DNA of 24,970 nt from Silvimonas sp. JCM 19000 (lineage in GTDB: Bacteria > Pseudomonadota > Gammaproteobacteria > Burkholderiales > Chitinibacteraceae): the NCBI GenBank assembly GCA_001313065.1, contig BBFD01000020.1:1-24970 (forward strand). Reading direction: 5' to 3'. Every line of letters starts with the position of its first letter. The stretch's first letter is position 1. A model generated the notes under the pieces. That model did not search any database. It was not told the origin of the DNA and worked only from the letters and a program-made list of their open reading frames with translations. Shown here in pieces: positions 1-8,328 of this stretch. Made by a program: the position numbers and the translations under genes.

Positions 1-862
1 CTCGACCTGCGCGGGCGTGGCCAACACGCGATGATCCGCCATCGCCCCCACCAGGCCCGGCACACATTGCCAGGCATACAAACGGCTAAGGCCGCCCGCG
101 CGCTCAGGCTTGCGACTGTTTGCCCATTGCCGCGCATAGGCGGTGGCACCGGGCAGATCGCTGAGGAAATCACAATCAAAACTGGCAATCACCCGCGCCT
201 GATCAAAACGATAATCCAACTGACGGCCTGGCCGAAGGCGTCGCGGCTGGCGTTATCGAGTGCCGTATTACGCAAGGTGATGCACGGCCCAGCGCATGGC
301 CGGGTAACGCCGCTGCAGCGCCTGCAATTGCGCCAGCAAGGTCGGCGAGCTGGACGGCCCCAGCAAGAGCCGTAAGCCCGCGCCGCCATTGCGTTGCCAA
401 AGGGGCGCCTGTTGGTTGAGCTGCGCCAGCACGCTATCCAGACTGGCAGGCACCGCGCCGCGCAGTGGCGTACGTGACCGATCGGGGTCCCACAATTCGA
501 GGATGGCCGCCTGGCTATAGATATCGCTGCCGCCCTGACTAAACCCATGGCGCGGATTGCCTTCCACCTTGCCCGGCCGCCCCATATTGGTTTGCACCAA
601 CACCGGCTGCGCCACGCCGTCGACTGGATACATCGTGGCGTAAAACTGCGGCTGCCCCGGCACCATGCCTTCGGGCATATGCACATACGGCATTATTTTT
701 TTCTTCGGGCGGACCGCTGCAGGCGGCGGTCGCCAGCGCGGCCGACGCCGCCATCCACTTCATGAAGGTGCGCCGGTCCAGCCCAGGCGCGGCCGCTACC
801 GGGTGCAGCTTGATCACGGTATTGGTGGGGCGAAATGGCGAGTTGGACTGATCAGAAGACAT
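1..862 (-). CDS. actB: Alternative complex III Fe-S/molybdopterin-like subunit B, N-terminal part (runs off left edge; frameshifted)
   Basis: ActB is the large periplasmic iron-sulfur subunit of alternative complex III, a quinol:cytochrome c oxidoreductase. The N-terminus carries a twin-arginine signal (DRRTFMKWMAASAALATAAC, about residues 30-49) as expected for the TAT-variant molybdopterin oxidoreductase family. It is followed by family-like segments: EEKIMPYVHMPEG, GRPGKVEGNPRHG and, nearest the edge, QARVIASFDCDFL and GAMADHRVLATPAQVE. These segments lie in different frames. One break is the T7 run at 696-702 (one base too many); two others are near 270-290 and 215-235. I treat it as one intact gene with sequence errors, continuing beyond position 1. 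Its ATG at 862 lies four bases after the actA stop, so the two are co-transcribed. Most of the family's length and its iron-sulfur cluster region are outside the window. Confidence 0.85.
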
Positions 863-866
863 GGCG

Positions 867-1516
867 TCAGCGATGGCAGGTGGAGCAATCGGTTAGCCGA
901 CGCCGGTCGGCAATCTGATATTGCTGCAGCAAATCGTCGATCTCGGACTGCGTGAGCACCGCCTGCGCGGGCATGTGATAAACCTGCTCGGGCCGGTGCA
1001 AATGCGGGCCCGGATTACGATGGCAGTCCAGACACCATTGCATTTCGAGACTGGCGTTGCGCCACGTCAGCGGCATCTGGTCCACGCGCCCATGGCATTC
1101 CATACAGGTCACGCCCTTGTTGACGTGAATACTGTGATCAAAATAGGCGAAATCGGGCAGATCATGCACCCGCGCCCACGCCATCGGCCGCCCGCTGGCC
1201 CAGCTGTCACGCACCGGCTGCAACAAGGGCGCGTCTTTAAACAGTTGCGAATGACAGGTCATGCACACTTCCGTCGCGGGCAGCCCGGCCACCCGGCCCT
1301 TGTCCACCGAGGTATGACAAAAGCGGCAATCGATCCCGTCATCGGCACATGGTGCTTGTGGCTGAACGGCACCGGCTGCAACACCGCCGCCCCGCCGACA
1401 TCTTGCGGCTGCATGCTCCACGTCACCACCCCGACCCCAGCCGCAGCCAGCGCCAGCAAAGCCAACAGAAACAGCTTGAGCCAGAGCACGTCGTGCCGGC
1501 TGAACACCTGCGCCAT
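867..1516 (-). CDS. actA: Alternative complex III pentaheme cytochrome c subunit A (one frameshift)
   Basis: ActA is the membrane-anchored multiheme cytochrome that carries electrons in alternative complex III. The start at 1516 gives one N-terminal hydrophobic anchor (VLWLKLFLLALLALAAAGVG), then PVPFSHKHHV with candidate axial histidines. Five CxxCH haem sites follow: CRFCH, CMTCH, CMECH, CLDCH and, at the very C-terminus, CSTCH. Five haems and about 215 residues fit the ActA family. The frame breaks near 1350, between SHKHHV and DDGIDCRFCH, where one base seems missing. It is the first gene of the operon leading to actB. No strong ribosome binding site is visible before the ATG, and I see no clear promoter in 1517-1689. 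Confidence 0.87.
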
Positions 1517-1689
1517 GAGCGGGGGCCGTTAGGGTTTACGTCGGGTTGGAAACTGGATGCTTACAAATTTGGTAACGATACTAGCGGAAAAGATTGGGGG
1601 GCCGGTGTAGGACGCGCGCTGATTCGGGGTGTGGATGCGCGGGGAACCCGATGCCGGACTTGCACAAAGACGACCAGTAAAAGTTAAAG

Positions 1690-1747
1690 AAATCACAAAT
1701 GATTCCGTAAACACCCAAATCGGCGTTTATGAAATCTTTTGTGATTC
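1690..1747 (-). terminator. Rho-independent terminator after cyoD
   Basis: A long imperfect inverted repeat has arms at about 1690-1712 and 1724-1747. The outer nine bases AATCACAAA and TTTGTGATT match exactly, and the inner part is near-matched. Read on the minus strand, the hairpin starts nine bases after the cyoD stop and is followed by a T-rich tail. This fits the end of the cyo operon. The stem is AT-rich, so it is weaker than a classical terminator. Confidence 0.6.
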
Positions 1748-1755
1748 CTTAACAT

Positions 1756-2196
1756 CTATCGCTGCATCTGCAGCAACTTATCCATCGGCAGCATATGGCT
1801 ATTGAGATTGGCCATGATGATCATCGAGCCGAACACCACCAGCGCCACCACAAACACGCCAAATGCCAGTGCCAGGATGTTGTTGGTGTTTTCCGGGCCG
1901 CTGGAAATATGCAGAAAGAACACCAGGTGCACGCCCATTTGCGCGATGGCCAGCGCGGCCAGCAGCACGGGGATGCCGGGGCCCCATACCTGATCGGTGC
2001 CGGCCGCCCAGAACGAGGCCAGCGTCAGGATGATGGAGCCGCCCAGGCCCGCCAGATATTTGAGCACGCCCGCGCGTAGATCGGGCGTCTCGCCAGGCGG
2101 TTTGCCTTGGGCATCGTGCCCTTGGCCCTCGGCGTGGCCGTGCTGTTCCGGCGTGTTGTCCGGGATGTTGGACGAGCGATCATTTGCGTTGGCCAT
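1756..2196 (-). CDS. cyoD: Cytochrome bo quinol oxidase subunit IV
   Basis: Small membrane subunit of the bo-type quinol oxidase, thought to help assemble the CuB centre. The 146-residue product has a charged, His/Gly-rich N-terminus of about 45 residues (HGHAEGQGHDAQG). Three membrane segments follow: YLAGLGGSIILTLASFWAAG, PVLLAALAIAQMGVHLVFFL and LALAFGVFVVALVVFGSMII. This is the CyoD/COX4-pro arrangement; MGVHLVFFLH is the most typical stretch. The ATG at 2196 overlaps the cyoC stop (TGATG), so I prefer it to the in-frame start at 2238. It is somewhat longer than E. coli CyoD because of the N-terminal extension. No cyoE (haem O synthase) follows; the terminator comes next. Confidence 0.9.
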   Translation of the reverse strand: MANANDRSSNIPDNTPEQHGHAEGQGHDAQGKPPGETPDLRAGVLKYLAGLGGSIILTLASFWAAGTDQVWGPGIPVLLAALAIAQMGVHLVFFLHISSGPENTNNILALAFGVFVVALVVFGSMIIMANLNSHMLPMDKLLQMQR

Positions 2197-2821
2197 CAGT
2201 GCGCTCCCAGATAAACGATGGTGAATACGCCGATCCACACCACATCGAGCGCGTGCCAGAACAGACTAAAACAGCGTAAGCGGCCCACCACGCGTGGGGT
2301 AAAACCCAACGTGGCCACTTGCGCCAGCATGCCCAACAACCAGGCCAGCCCCAGCGTAACGTGCGTGCCGTGCATGCCCACCAGCGCAAAGAAAGCCGAC
2401 AAGAAGGCACTGCGTTGCGGGCCATTGCCATGGGCGATCATTTCGGTGAATTCGCTCAATTCCAGCCCGATAAAGCCCAACCCGAGCGCAAACGTGATCG
2501 CGCCAAACACATAGGTATAGCGCGCACTGCGCTGGTCGATGGCCAGCGAGAACATGCCGCAAGTAAAGCTGGAGAGCAGCAAACACGCGGTCTCGATCAG
2601 CACATGGCCGCGATCAAACAGTTGGTGGCCCGAGGGCCCGCCCGCGGTCTGCCCCGACAACACCGCATACGCCGCAAACAGCGCGGCAAACAAGATGATG
2701 TCGCTGAGGATAAATAGCCAGAATCCATAACTGACCACCACGCGCGTGGGCGCGGGGCCGCGTTCGGAGATTGGAATCTCACTGCCTTCCGGCGTCATTT
2801 GCGAAATCTGGCGTCGGTCAT
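2196..2821 (-). CDS. cyoC: Cytochrome bo quinol oxidase subunit III
   Basis: Membrane subunit III of the bo-type quinol oxidase. The product has five hydrophobic segments beginning with YGFWLFILSDIILFAALFAA and ends with the family signature WHALDVVWIGVFTIVYLGAH. It also contains GMHGTHVTLGLAWLLGML, typical of haem-copper oxidase subunit III. The start is uncertain. An ATG at 2821 overlaps the cyoB stop, as expected in this tightly packed operon, but that frame closes after MTDARFRK. One more A in the AAA run at about 2798-2800 would join it to the main frame. The conservative alternative is the in-frame ATG at 2798, which lacks a visible ribosome binding site. The gene overlaps cyoD at its 3' end. 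Confidence 0.88.
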
Positions 2822-4807
2822 GGTGGCGAGGGTCCAATCAAGCGGGCGAGGTCGGTGTCTTCGGGGATGACTTCGATGTCGTGCACGGTGCGCCAGGCGT
2901 GGACCAGGCCGGTGGCGACGATGCCGACCAAGCCAATGATGGCCAGCCACCAGATATGCCAGACCAGCGCAAACCCCATCGCCACCGAGAAGAACGCGGC
3001 GACAAAACCGGTGGCGCTGCCGCGCGGCACATGTAGTTTTTCGGCGGATCATACGGCGCCGCTTCGAGCGTTTTACGGCCCTCTTCGCGCGCCTGATGCC
3101 AGGCATCGAGGCCTTTGATTTGCGGCAGACGGGCAAAGTTATATTCCGGCGGCGGCGAGCGGGTAGACCATTCCAGCGTGCGGCCTTGCCAAGGGTCGCC
3201 ACTGTGATCACGCCGCTGATCGCGCGTACGGATGCTGACCACCAATTGCGCAATCGTCAGCAAAATCCCGGCAAAGATGACCAAGGCGCCGACCAGAGCC
3301 ACGATCATCATCGGTTGCCAACCGGTTTCGGGATAATGCTGCATACGTCGCGTCGCACCCATTAATCCCAATAGATAAAGCGGCATAAAGGCGAGATAAA
3401 AAAACCAATTAACCAGCACCAGAAACTGGCTTTGCCCAAGCGTTCATCTAGGGTAAAGCCGAAGGCTTTAGGAAACCAATAGGTGTAGCCAGCAAACGCG
3501 CCAAACACCACGCCGCCTATCACCACATTGTGGAAATGCGCCACCAGAAACAGGCTGTTATGCAAAACAAAATCGGCCGGTGGCACCGCCATTAAAAACG
3601 CCCGTCATGCCGCCAATCACAAATGTGATCATAAAACCGATGGCCCACAATAAGGGCGTATTAAAACGCACCGTGCCGCCGTATAAAGTGAACAACCAGT
3701 TAAACACCTTAACGCCGGTGGGGATGGCGATAATCATGGTCATGATGCCGAAAAAAGCCATTAACGTCGGCCCCCGCCCCCATCGTAAAGAAGTGATGCA
3801 GCCAGACCATAAACGACAGAATACAAATGCCCATGGTGGCAATCACCATCGAGCGATAGCCAAATAACGCTTTGCCGGAGAATGTGGCAATCACTTCGGA
3901 GAACACACCAAATGCCGGCAGGATCAGGATATAAACTTCGGGATGGCCCCAAGCAGATCAGATTGATATACATCATGGCGTTGCCGCCGCCGTCATTGGT
4001 AAAGAAATGAAAACCCAGATAACGGTCGAGCAATAACATGCCCAAAGTGGCGGTTAAAATCGGGAATGCGGCAATGATCAATAAATTGGATGCCAATGCC
4101 GTCCAGGTAAAGATCGGCATGCGGCTATAACCCATGCCCGGCGCGCGCAGTTTAAGTATGGTGGTGGTGAGATTGACGCCCGACAATAGCGTGCCCACGC
4201 CCGATATCTGCAACGACCACAAGTAATAATCGACGCCCACGCCGGGCGAATACGCCAGCTCCGACAAGGGCGGATAAACCAGCCAACCGGTGCGCGCGAA
4301 TTCGCCGATCACCAAGGACATATTCAATAACAAGGCGCCCGACGCGGTCAGCCAGAAACTGACTGAATTCAGCACCGGAAAAGCCACATCGCGCGCGCCA
4401 ATCTGCAACGGCACCACAAAATTCATCAGGCCCACCATAAAGGTCATGGCCACAAAGAAAATCATGATGGTGCCGTGCGCAGAAAAGATCTGGTTGTAAT
4501 GATCGGGCGGCAAATAACCGTGCGCCGTACCCGCCGCCATGGCCAATTGCGAACGCATCATTAATGCATCGGCAAAACCACGCAGCAACATCACCAAGGC
4601 GAGCACCACATACATCACGCCAACGCGTTTATGGTCGACGCTGGTAATCCATTCCTTCCAGAAATACGGCCAGGCGCGCTTGTAGGTGACCAGACCCAGA
4701 ATCGCCGCAATCACCGCGACCACCACCGCCGCTGAAATCAACGGTAATGGCTCGTTTAAAGGAATGGCGCTCCAATCCAGCTTGCCCAGGAATACGCTTG
4801 AACTCAT
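2818..4807 (-). CDS. cyoB: Cytochrome bo quinol oxidase subunit I (frameshifted)
   Basis: Catalytic subunit holding low-spin haem, high-spin haem and CuB, where oxygen is reduced and protons are pumped. The start at 4807 gives a 350-residue first piece with the low-spin haem histidine motif [16 protein letters not shown]. Later pieces carry [14 protein letters not shown] (CuB histidine and crosslinked tyrosine), [12 protein letters not shown] (paired CuB histidines) and [16 protein letters not shown] (haem histidines). The C-terminal piece ends ARLIGPSPP. The pieces lie in several frames. Breaks fall near 3947-3957 (two G missing), 3757-3760, the A5 run 3594-3598, the A7 run 3398-3404 and near 3030; each is corrected by adding or removing one or two bases. 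The start lies three bases after the cyoA stop. I consider the gene functional and the breaks to be sequence errors. Confidence 0.9.
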
Positions 4808-4810
4808 GGA

Positions 4811-5682
4811 TTACATCGCCATTGCGGAATGATCGGAAGCAGAGGCATCGTCTGCGGGGGAAGCGGCACTTTCGGTGGCGCTGGCGCTAACCGGTAAGGG
4901 CCGCGCATCGACGATGGCATCGAATACGCCCTGGCCGATGGCGCCAAATTCCAGCGGCGCGGCTTGCAGGCCCGGTTTAGCCAATTGCGCATAAGTGGCA
5001 GCGGTTAATTGCGCCGGATTGCGTTTGGCTGCCGCCAACCATTGGTTGAACTGGCCTTCCGGCAGTGCCTGCACGTTAAAACGCATATCGGAGAAACCTT
5101 GCCCGCTAAATTGCGCTGACAATCCAGGATAAACACCGCTTATCGGCCAATAAATTAAGCCGCGTGGACATGCCCGCCATCGTATAAATCTGGCTGCCTA
5201 ATTGCGGCACAAAAAAAACTGTTCATGACCGTCGCGGACGTCAATTGCAAACGCAGCGGCGCGCCAGCGGGCACCACCAGTTTGTTGACCGACGCCACGC
5301 CCAGCGCGGGATAGATAAACAGCCATTTCCAGTCCAGCGACACCACTTGCACGTCGATGGGCGAATGCTTGGCCAGGATGCGTTTGGGCGGATCGAGATC
5401 GTGCGAGCCGATCCACGCGATGCCGCCAAGAAACAGCACGATCAGCATCGGAATCGCCCACACCACCACCTCAACCGGCCCGGAATAGGCAAAGTCAGGC
5501 GAGCGTTTGGCCTTGGCGTTGCCCGCACGAAACCACCACGCAAACGCCAGCGTCAGCAGGATCACCGGGATGATCACCGCCAGCATGATGACTGTGGCAT
5601 TGAGCAAAATCGTGCGCTCGGCGGCCGCTACCGGGCCCTGAGGGTCCAGCACGCCAACCTGCAGGGATGAGATGACCGACAC
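4811..5682 (-). CDS. cyoA: Cytochrome bo quinol oxidase subunit II (frameshifted)
   Basis: Subunit II docks the cupredoxin domain on the periplasmic side. The protein shows VGVLDPQGPV, two membrane segments (ATVIMLAVIIPVILLTLAFA and VVWAIPMLIVLFLGGIAWIG), and then VVSLDWKWLFIYPALGVASV, the CyoA hallmark. Reconstructed text continues MNSFFVPQLGSQIYTMAGMS and GVYPGLSAQFSGQGFSDMRF. No CuA cysteine pair is present, so it is a quinol oxidase and not a cytochrome c oxidase. Frame breaks lie in the A8 run 5211-5218 (one base extra) and near 5135-5145. I chose the GTG at 5682 because AGGA lies six bases upstream; an ATG at 5808 is in frame but adds a non-signal-like stretch. The usual lipoprotein signal and lipobox are not seen with either start. 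Confidence 0.88.
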
Positions 5683-5816
5683 CGCTGTTCCTGTGCTTAC
5701 ATCGTTTGTTAGCGATGGTAACGGATGCGAAGCGGTGGCTTGTCGGGCGATGGCTGATATTGCGCTGCCGCATGGGAGGCATTTCGAGGCGATATTTGTT
5801 GAAGCCATACGGAGCC

Positions 5817-5882
5817 ATGAGCCGATTACGGCACGCTATTCGGCTCATTCTGTGAGCCGATTAGATCAATTAATCGGCTCAC
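5817..5882. promoter_or_regulatory. Two tandem palindromes sharing the half-site GAGCCGAT, upstream of cyoA
   Basis: Palindrome 1 has arms at 5817-5827 (ATGAGCCGATT) and 5838-5848 (ATTCGGCTCAT), one mismatch, ten-base spacer. Palindrome 2 has arms at 5852-5863 (GTGAGCCGATTA) and 5871-5882 (TAATCGGCTCAC), a perfect twelve-base match with a seven-base spacer. They lie between the acetyltransferase stop and the cyoA start, about 135-200 bases upstream of cyoA. Neither is followed by a T run on either strand. An operator for a dimeric regulator is therefore as likely as a terminator. Confidence 0.5.
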
Positions 5883-5891
5883 GCTATTGGG

Positions 5892-6454
5892 TTAGAGCTG
5901 CTTGTACATGATGGTGGTGGCGTGCAAGCCGCGGCCCGCCTCGCTTTCCGGCGCATCCAGCGCGTAATCAGGGATCTGGCCGACCACCTGATAGCCGAGC
6001 CCGATATACAGCGGTTCGGCCTCGCTGCCACTGCGGGTGTCGAGCGTCAGTAGGGTGCGGTTCAATTCGCCGGCGAGGGTTTCCAGTTGCCGCATCAAGC
6101 CTTGGCGATGCCCAAGCGGCGGAATTGCGGATGGACCATCAGCTTGCGCACTTCGGCGCGGTGCGGCTGGTTGGGCGGCGTGTCGTAATCCAGCTGCACC
6201 GATCCGGCGAGCTGGCCGTCCTGCAGGGCCACCAGCAAGCTGCGCGTGCCGGATTGCAGCGCGGGCAGCACGTTGCCGCGCCAGAATGCTTCGGCCTGCT
6301 CAGCCGGGAATGGCATCAAAAAACTGATGCTGGCACCCGCGGCGACGCAATCCTGCAGCATGCGCGTCAGGGCGGGCAGATGGCTTTCGAGGTCGGAGGC
6401 GGTAAAGACGGTGATGGTTGAAGCTTGGGTCGGGGTCGGGTTGGACATGGGCAT
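5892..6454 (-). CDS. GNAT family N-acetyltransferase (one frameshift)
   Basis: Putative acetyl-CoA-dependent acetyltransferase of about 187 residues. The acetyl-CoA binding loop is visible as VRKLMVHPQFRRLGIAKALM, with the R/Q-x-x-G-x-G/A pattern in RRLGIA. LLVALQDGQLAGSVQLDYD before it is the usual central strand pair, and EPLYIGLGYQVVGQIPDYAL near the end is the common C-terminal GNAT motif. The frame breaks near 6097, between GIAKA and LMRQLE, where one base seems missing. The ATG at 6454 overlaps the stop of the upstream regulator (TGATG), which indicates translational coupling. The substrate is not predictable; the coupling suggests that the regulator controls it. Confidence 0.82.
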
Positions 6455-7027
6455 CACACAATAAACAGGTAGTAGCGGGCGCCGGAATCGGCAGGCGTAT
6501 CGAAGGCGCTGGCACCGTGCAGTTGGTAGCGCAGGCAGTCGCCCGGTTGCAGATCGTAAGTGTGGCCGTCGACCGTAATGCGCAGCTGGCCTTCTTGTAA
6601 TAGCAGATGGTGTTCGAGGCCCGGACGCGGCGAGGCCTCGTAGCGGATGTGGGTGTCGGGCTCGAGTTCGCACAGCAAGGCTTCGCCAGCCAGCGTGGCG
6701 GCGGGCGGCGAAACCGAGCGGCGGCGAAAGCCATGTTGCGGATCGGACCAGAGCGCTTGCGCTTCGGGGCGGATAAGCGGCTGGAATTGCGCTTCGACCA
6801 TGCGCATCAGCCGTGACACCGTCAGACCATAGGCGGCGCAGAGTTTGCCCAGCACGCTGGCGGTGGGACTGACTTCGGCGTTTTCGAGGCGGGACAGCGT
6901 GGCGCGACTGATGCCGCTGCGGCGCGAGAGCTCGTCTAACGACCACGCATGCTCGCCGCGCAACGCTTTGAGGCGCTGGGCGAGGTGCTGGTCGAGGGAG
7001 TCGATGGGGTCGGGCTGATTTTTCCAT
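6454..7027 (-). CDS. XRE-family transcriptional regulator with C-terminal cupin domain
   Basis: DNA-binding regulator. An N-terminal helix-turn-helix is clear: WSLDELSRRSGISRATLSRL followed by ENAEVSPTASVLGKLC. A C-terminal cupin domain (about residues 110-190) includes HHLLLQEGQLRITVDGHTYD and LQPGDCLRYQLHG, as in small-molecule-sensing XRE-cupin regulators. The helix-turn-helix frame runs upstream as DPIDSLDQHLAQRLKALRGE but has no start of its own. The ATG at 7027 joins it if the T5 run at 7019-7023 holds one base too many, giving MENQPDPIDSLDQ. The start codon lies within a palindrome (7025-7051), so autoregulation is likely. The downstream acetyltransferase is coupled to it. Confidence 0.83.
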
Positions 7028-7051
7028 ATGAGGGAATATATTCCTTATATG
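7025..7051. promoter_or_regulatory. Palindromic operator candidate over the XRE-cupin start codon
   Basis: The site has a perfect twelve-base core GGAATATATTCC, flanked by CATAT and ATATG as outer dyad arms. One outer arm includes the start codon of the regulator. A symmetric site of this size directly at the start of a helix-turn-helix gene is a typical autorepressor operator. That it is bound by this regulator is inference. Confidence 0.5.
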
Positions 7052-7238
7052 AAAATTTGGTCAAGGCTGTAGCGCGTTAGCCGCAGCCACCGCTCGGCGC
7101 TTACTAGCGGGCCACCTGACGGGCCTCGTCAATGGCACACTCGCACCATTAAAGATCCTGACATGCCGGTAAGGCAGTGGCGCAATGCCATGCTGTGCCG
7201 TTCGGGACATATCAAATATCAACCGCCCGCGCATAACC

Positions 7239-8301
7239 ATGACCCTGACTCGCTTGCTCGTCCGTTGGCTGCTCCCTGCCTCATTCTGGCGGCCCAACCG
7301 TGTATGCCGATGCACTGCTCGACCAGACCGATGTGCATAACCGGCTAACCGCATTACTCGACGCGCGCAATTTTGCCGAGCTGGACGCGCAAATGGATGC
7401 TGCGCGCCAAAACCGCTCCACCACCCCTGACGGTACGCCGCTGATACAGCTGTACTACAGCGCCTTTACCGCCGATTGCAGCTGCACCGAGCACAGCATT
7501 ACAGAGCCCGACGCGTTGCAATGGGTGCGTTGGCGGCAGGCGCTGGAACAGTGGCACAAGCTGGCGCCGCAATCGATCAACGCGCAAATCCTTTACGCCA
7601 CTTATCATATTTCGTATGGCGAATATGCCCGCGGCACCGATTACGCGAAAGATGTGCGGCCTGAGCAGTGGAAATTGATGCAGATCTACCTGGACCGCGC
7701 CGCGACGCTGTTGCAAAGCATGAGCGGCCCTGCCCGCCAAGACCGCGGTTGGTATGCCGCAAAGCTGCGTTTAATGCGATTGCAAGGCGGCGATAATCGC
7801 CATGAATACGTTTTGCTGTGGCAAGAAGCCACCCAAAAAAATATCCGGACTATTTGCCGCTTTATACTTTGGCCGCGGGCTATTTTGAGCCGCGCTGGAT
7901 GGGTTCGGAGCAAGAAGAAAAAAGCGCTGATCGAGCACTCGGTGGCGTTAACACAAAGCTTTTGGGGCGAGACTTTATATGCGCGGCTTTACGCTCGAGA
8001 GATGCGCTATGAGCAAACGCTGGACCCCGCTGTCGAATGGCCGCGCATGCGTAAAGGCTTTGAGCGAGTGGTGCATGACTTTCCGGCAGCGGTCAATTAC
8101 AGCCAGTACGCCCGCTTTGCTTGCCAATATGGCGATCTGAAGGCGCTGCGCTCTGCCGTCAAACACATTGATACGGCGCAACCGCTGATCCATACGTGGG
8201 GCTATTCGCGCGATTTATTCAATCGTTGCATGGCCTATGCAAAATCTGGTGCGGCCAATAAAAAAAGTCGGTCTGATCATTGCATTTACGCCGCTCGTTA
8301 A
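7239..8301 (+). CDS. DUF4034-like exported protein, first of tandem pair (frameshifted)
   Basis: Function unknown; the product resembles DUF4034 proteins, which are mostly secreted or periplasmic in Neisseriales relatives. It aligns along its length with the next gene: LLDARNFAELDAQMDAARQN, ILYATYHISYGEYARGT, MSGPARQDRGWYAAKLRLMR, LYARLYAREM and YSQYARFACQYGDLKALRSA. The start at 7239 gives a signal-like N-terminus (MTLTRLLVRWLLP), joined after a frame break near 7280 to a region ending VYADA, matching the AYADA cleavage site of the neighbour. Two compensating breaks, in the A7 run 7835-7841 and the A6 run 7918-7923, scramble about 27 residues. The other frame there reads YPDYLPLYTLAAGYFEPRW, which restores similarity to the neighbour. 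The gap 7052-7238 upstream shows no clear promoter. Confidence 0.72.
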
Positions 8302-8328
8302 TTGCACGCTCCCGCTATCGGTATATCC

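Noticed and set aside
1756..5682. Possibility that this is a cytochrome c oxidase (caa3/aa3)
   Set aside because: The subunit II lacks the CuA cysteine motif and matches CyoA in its cupredoxin part, so a quinol oxidase is the better call.
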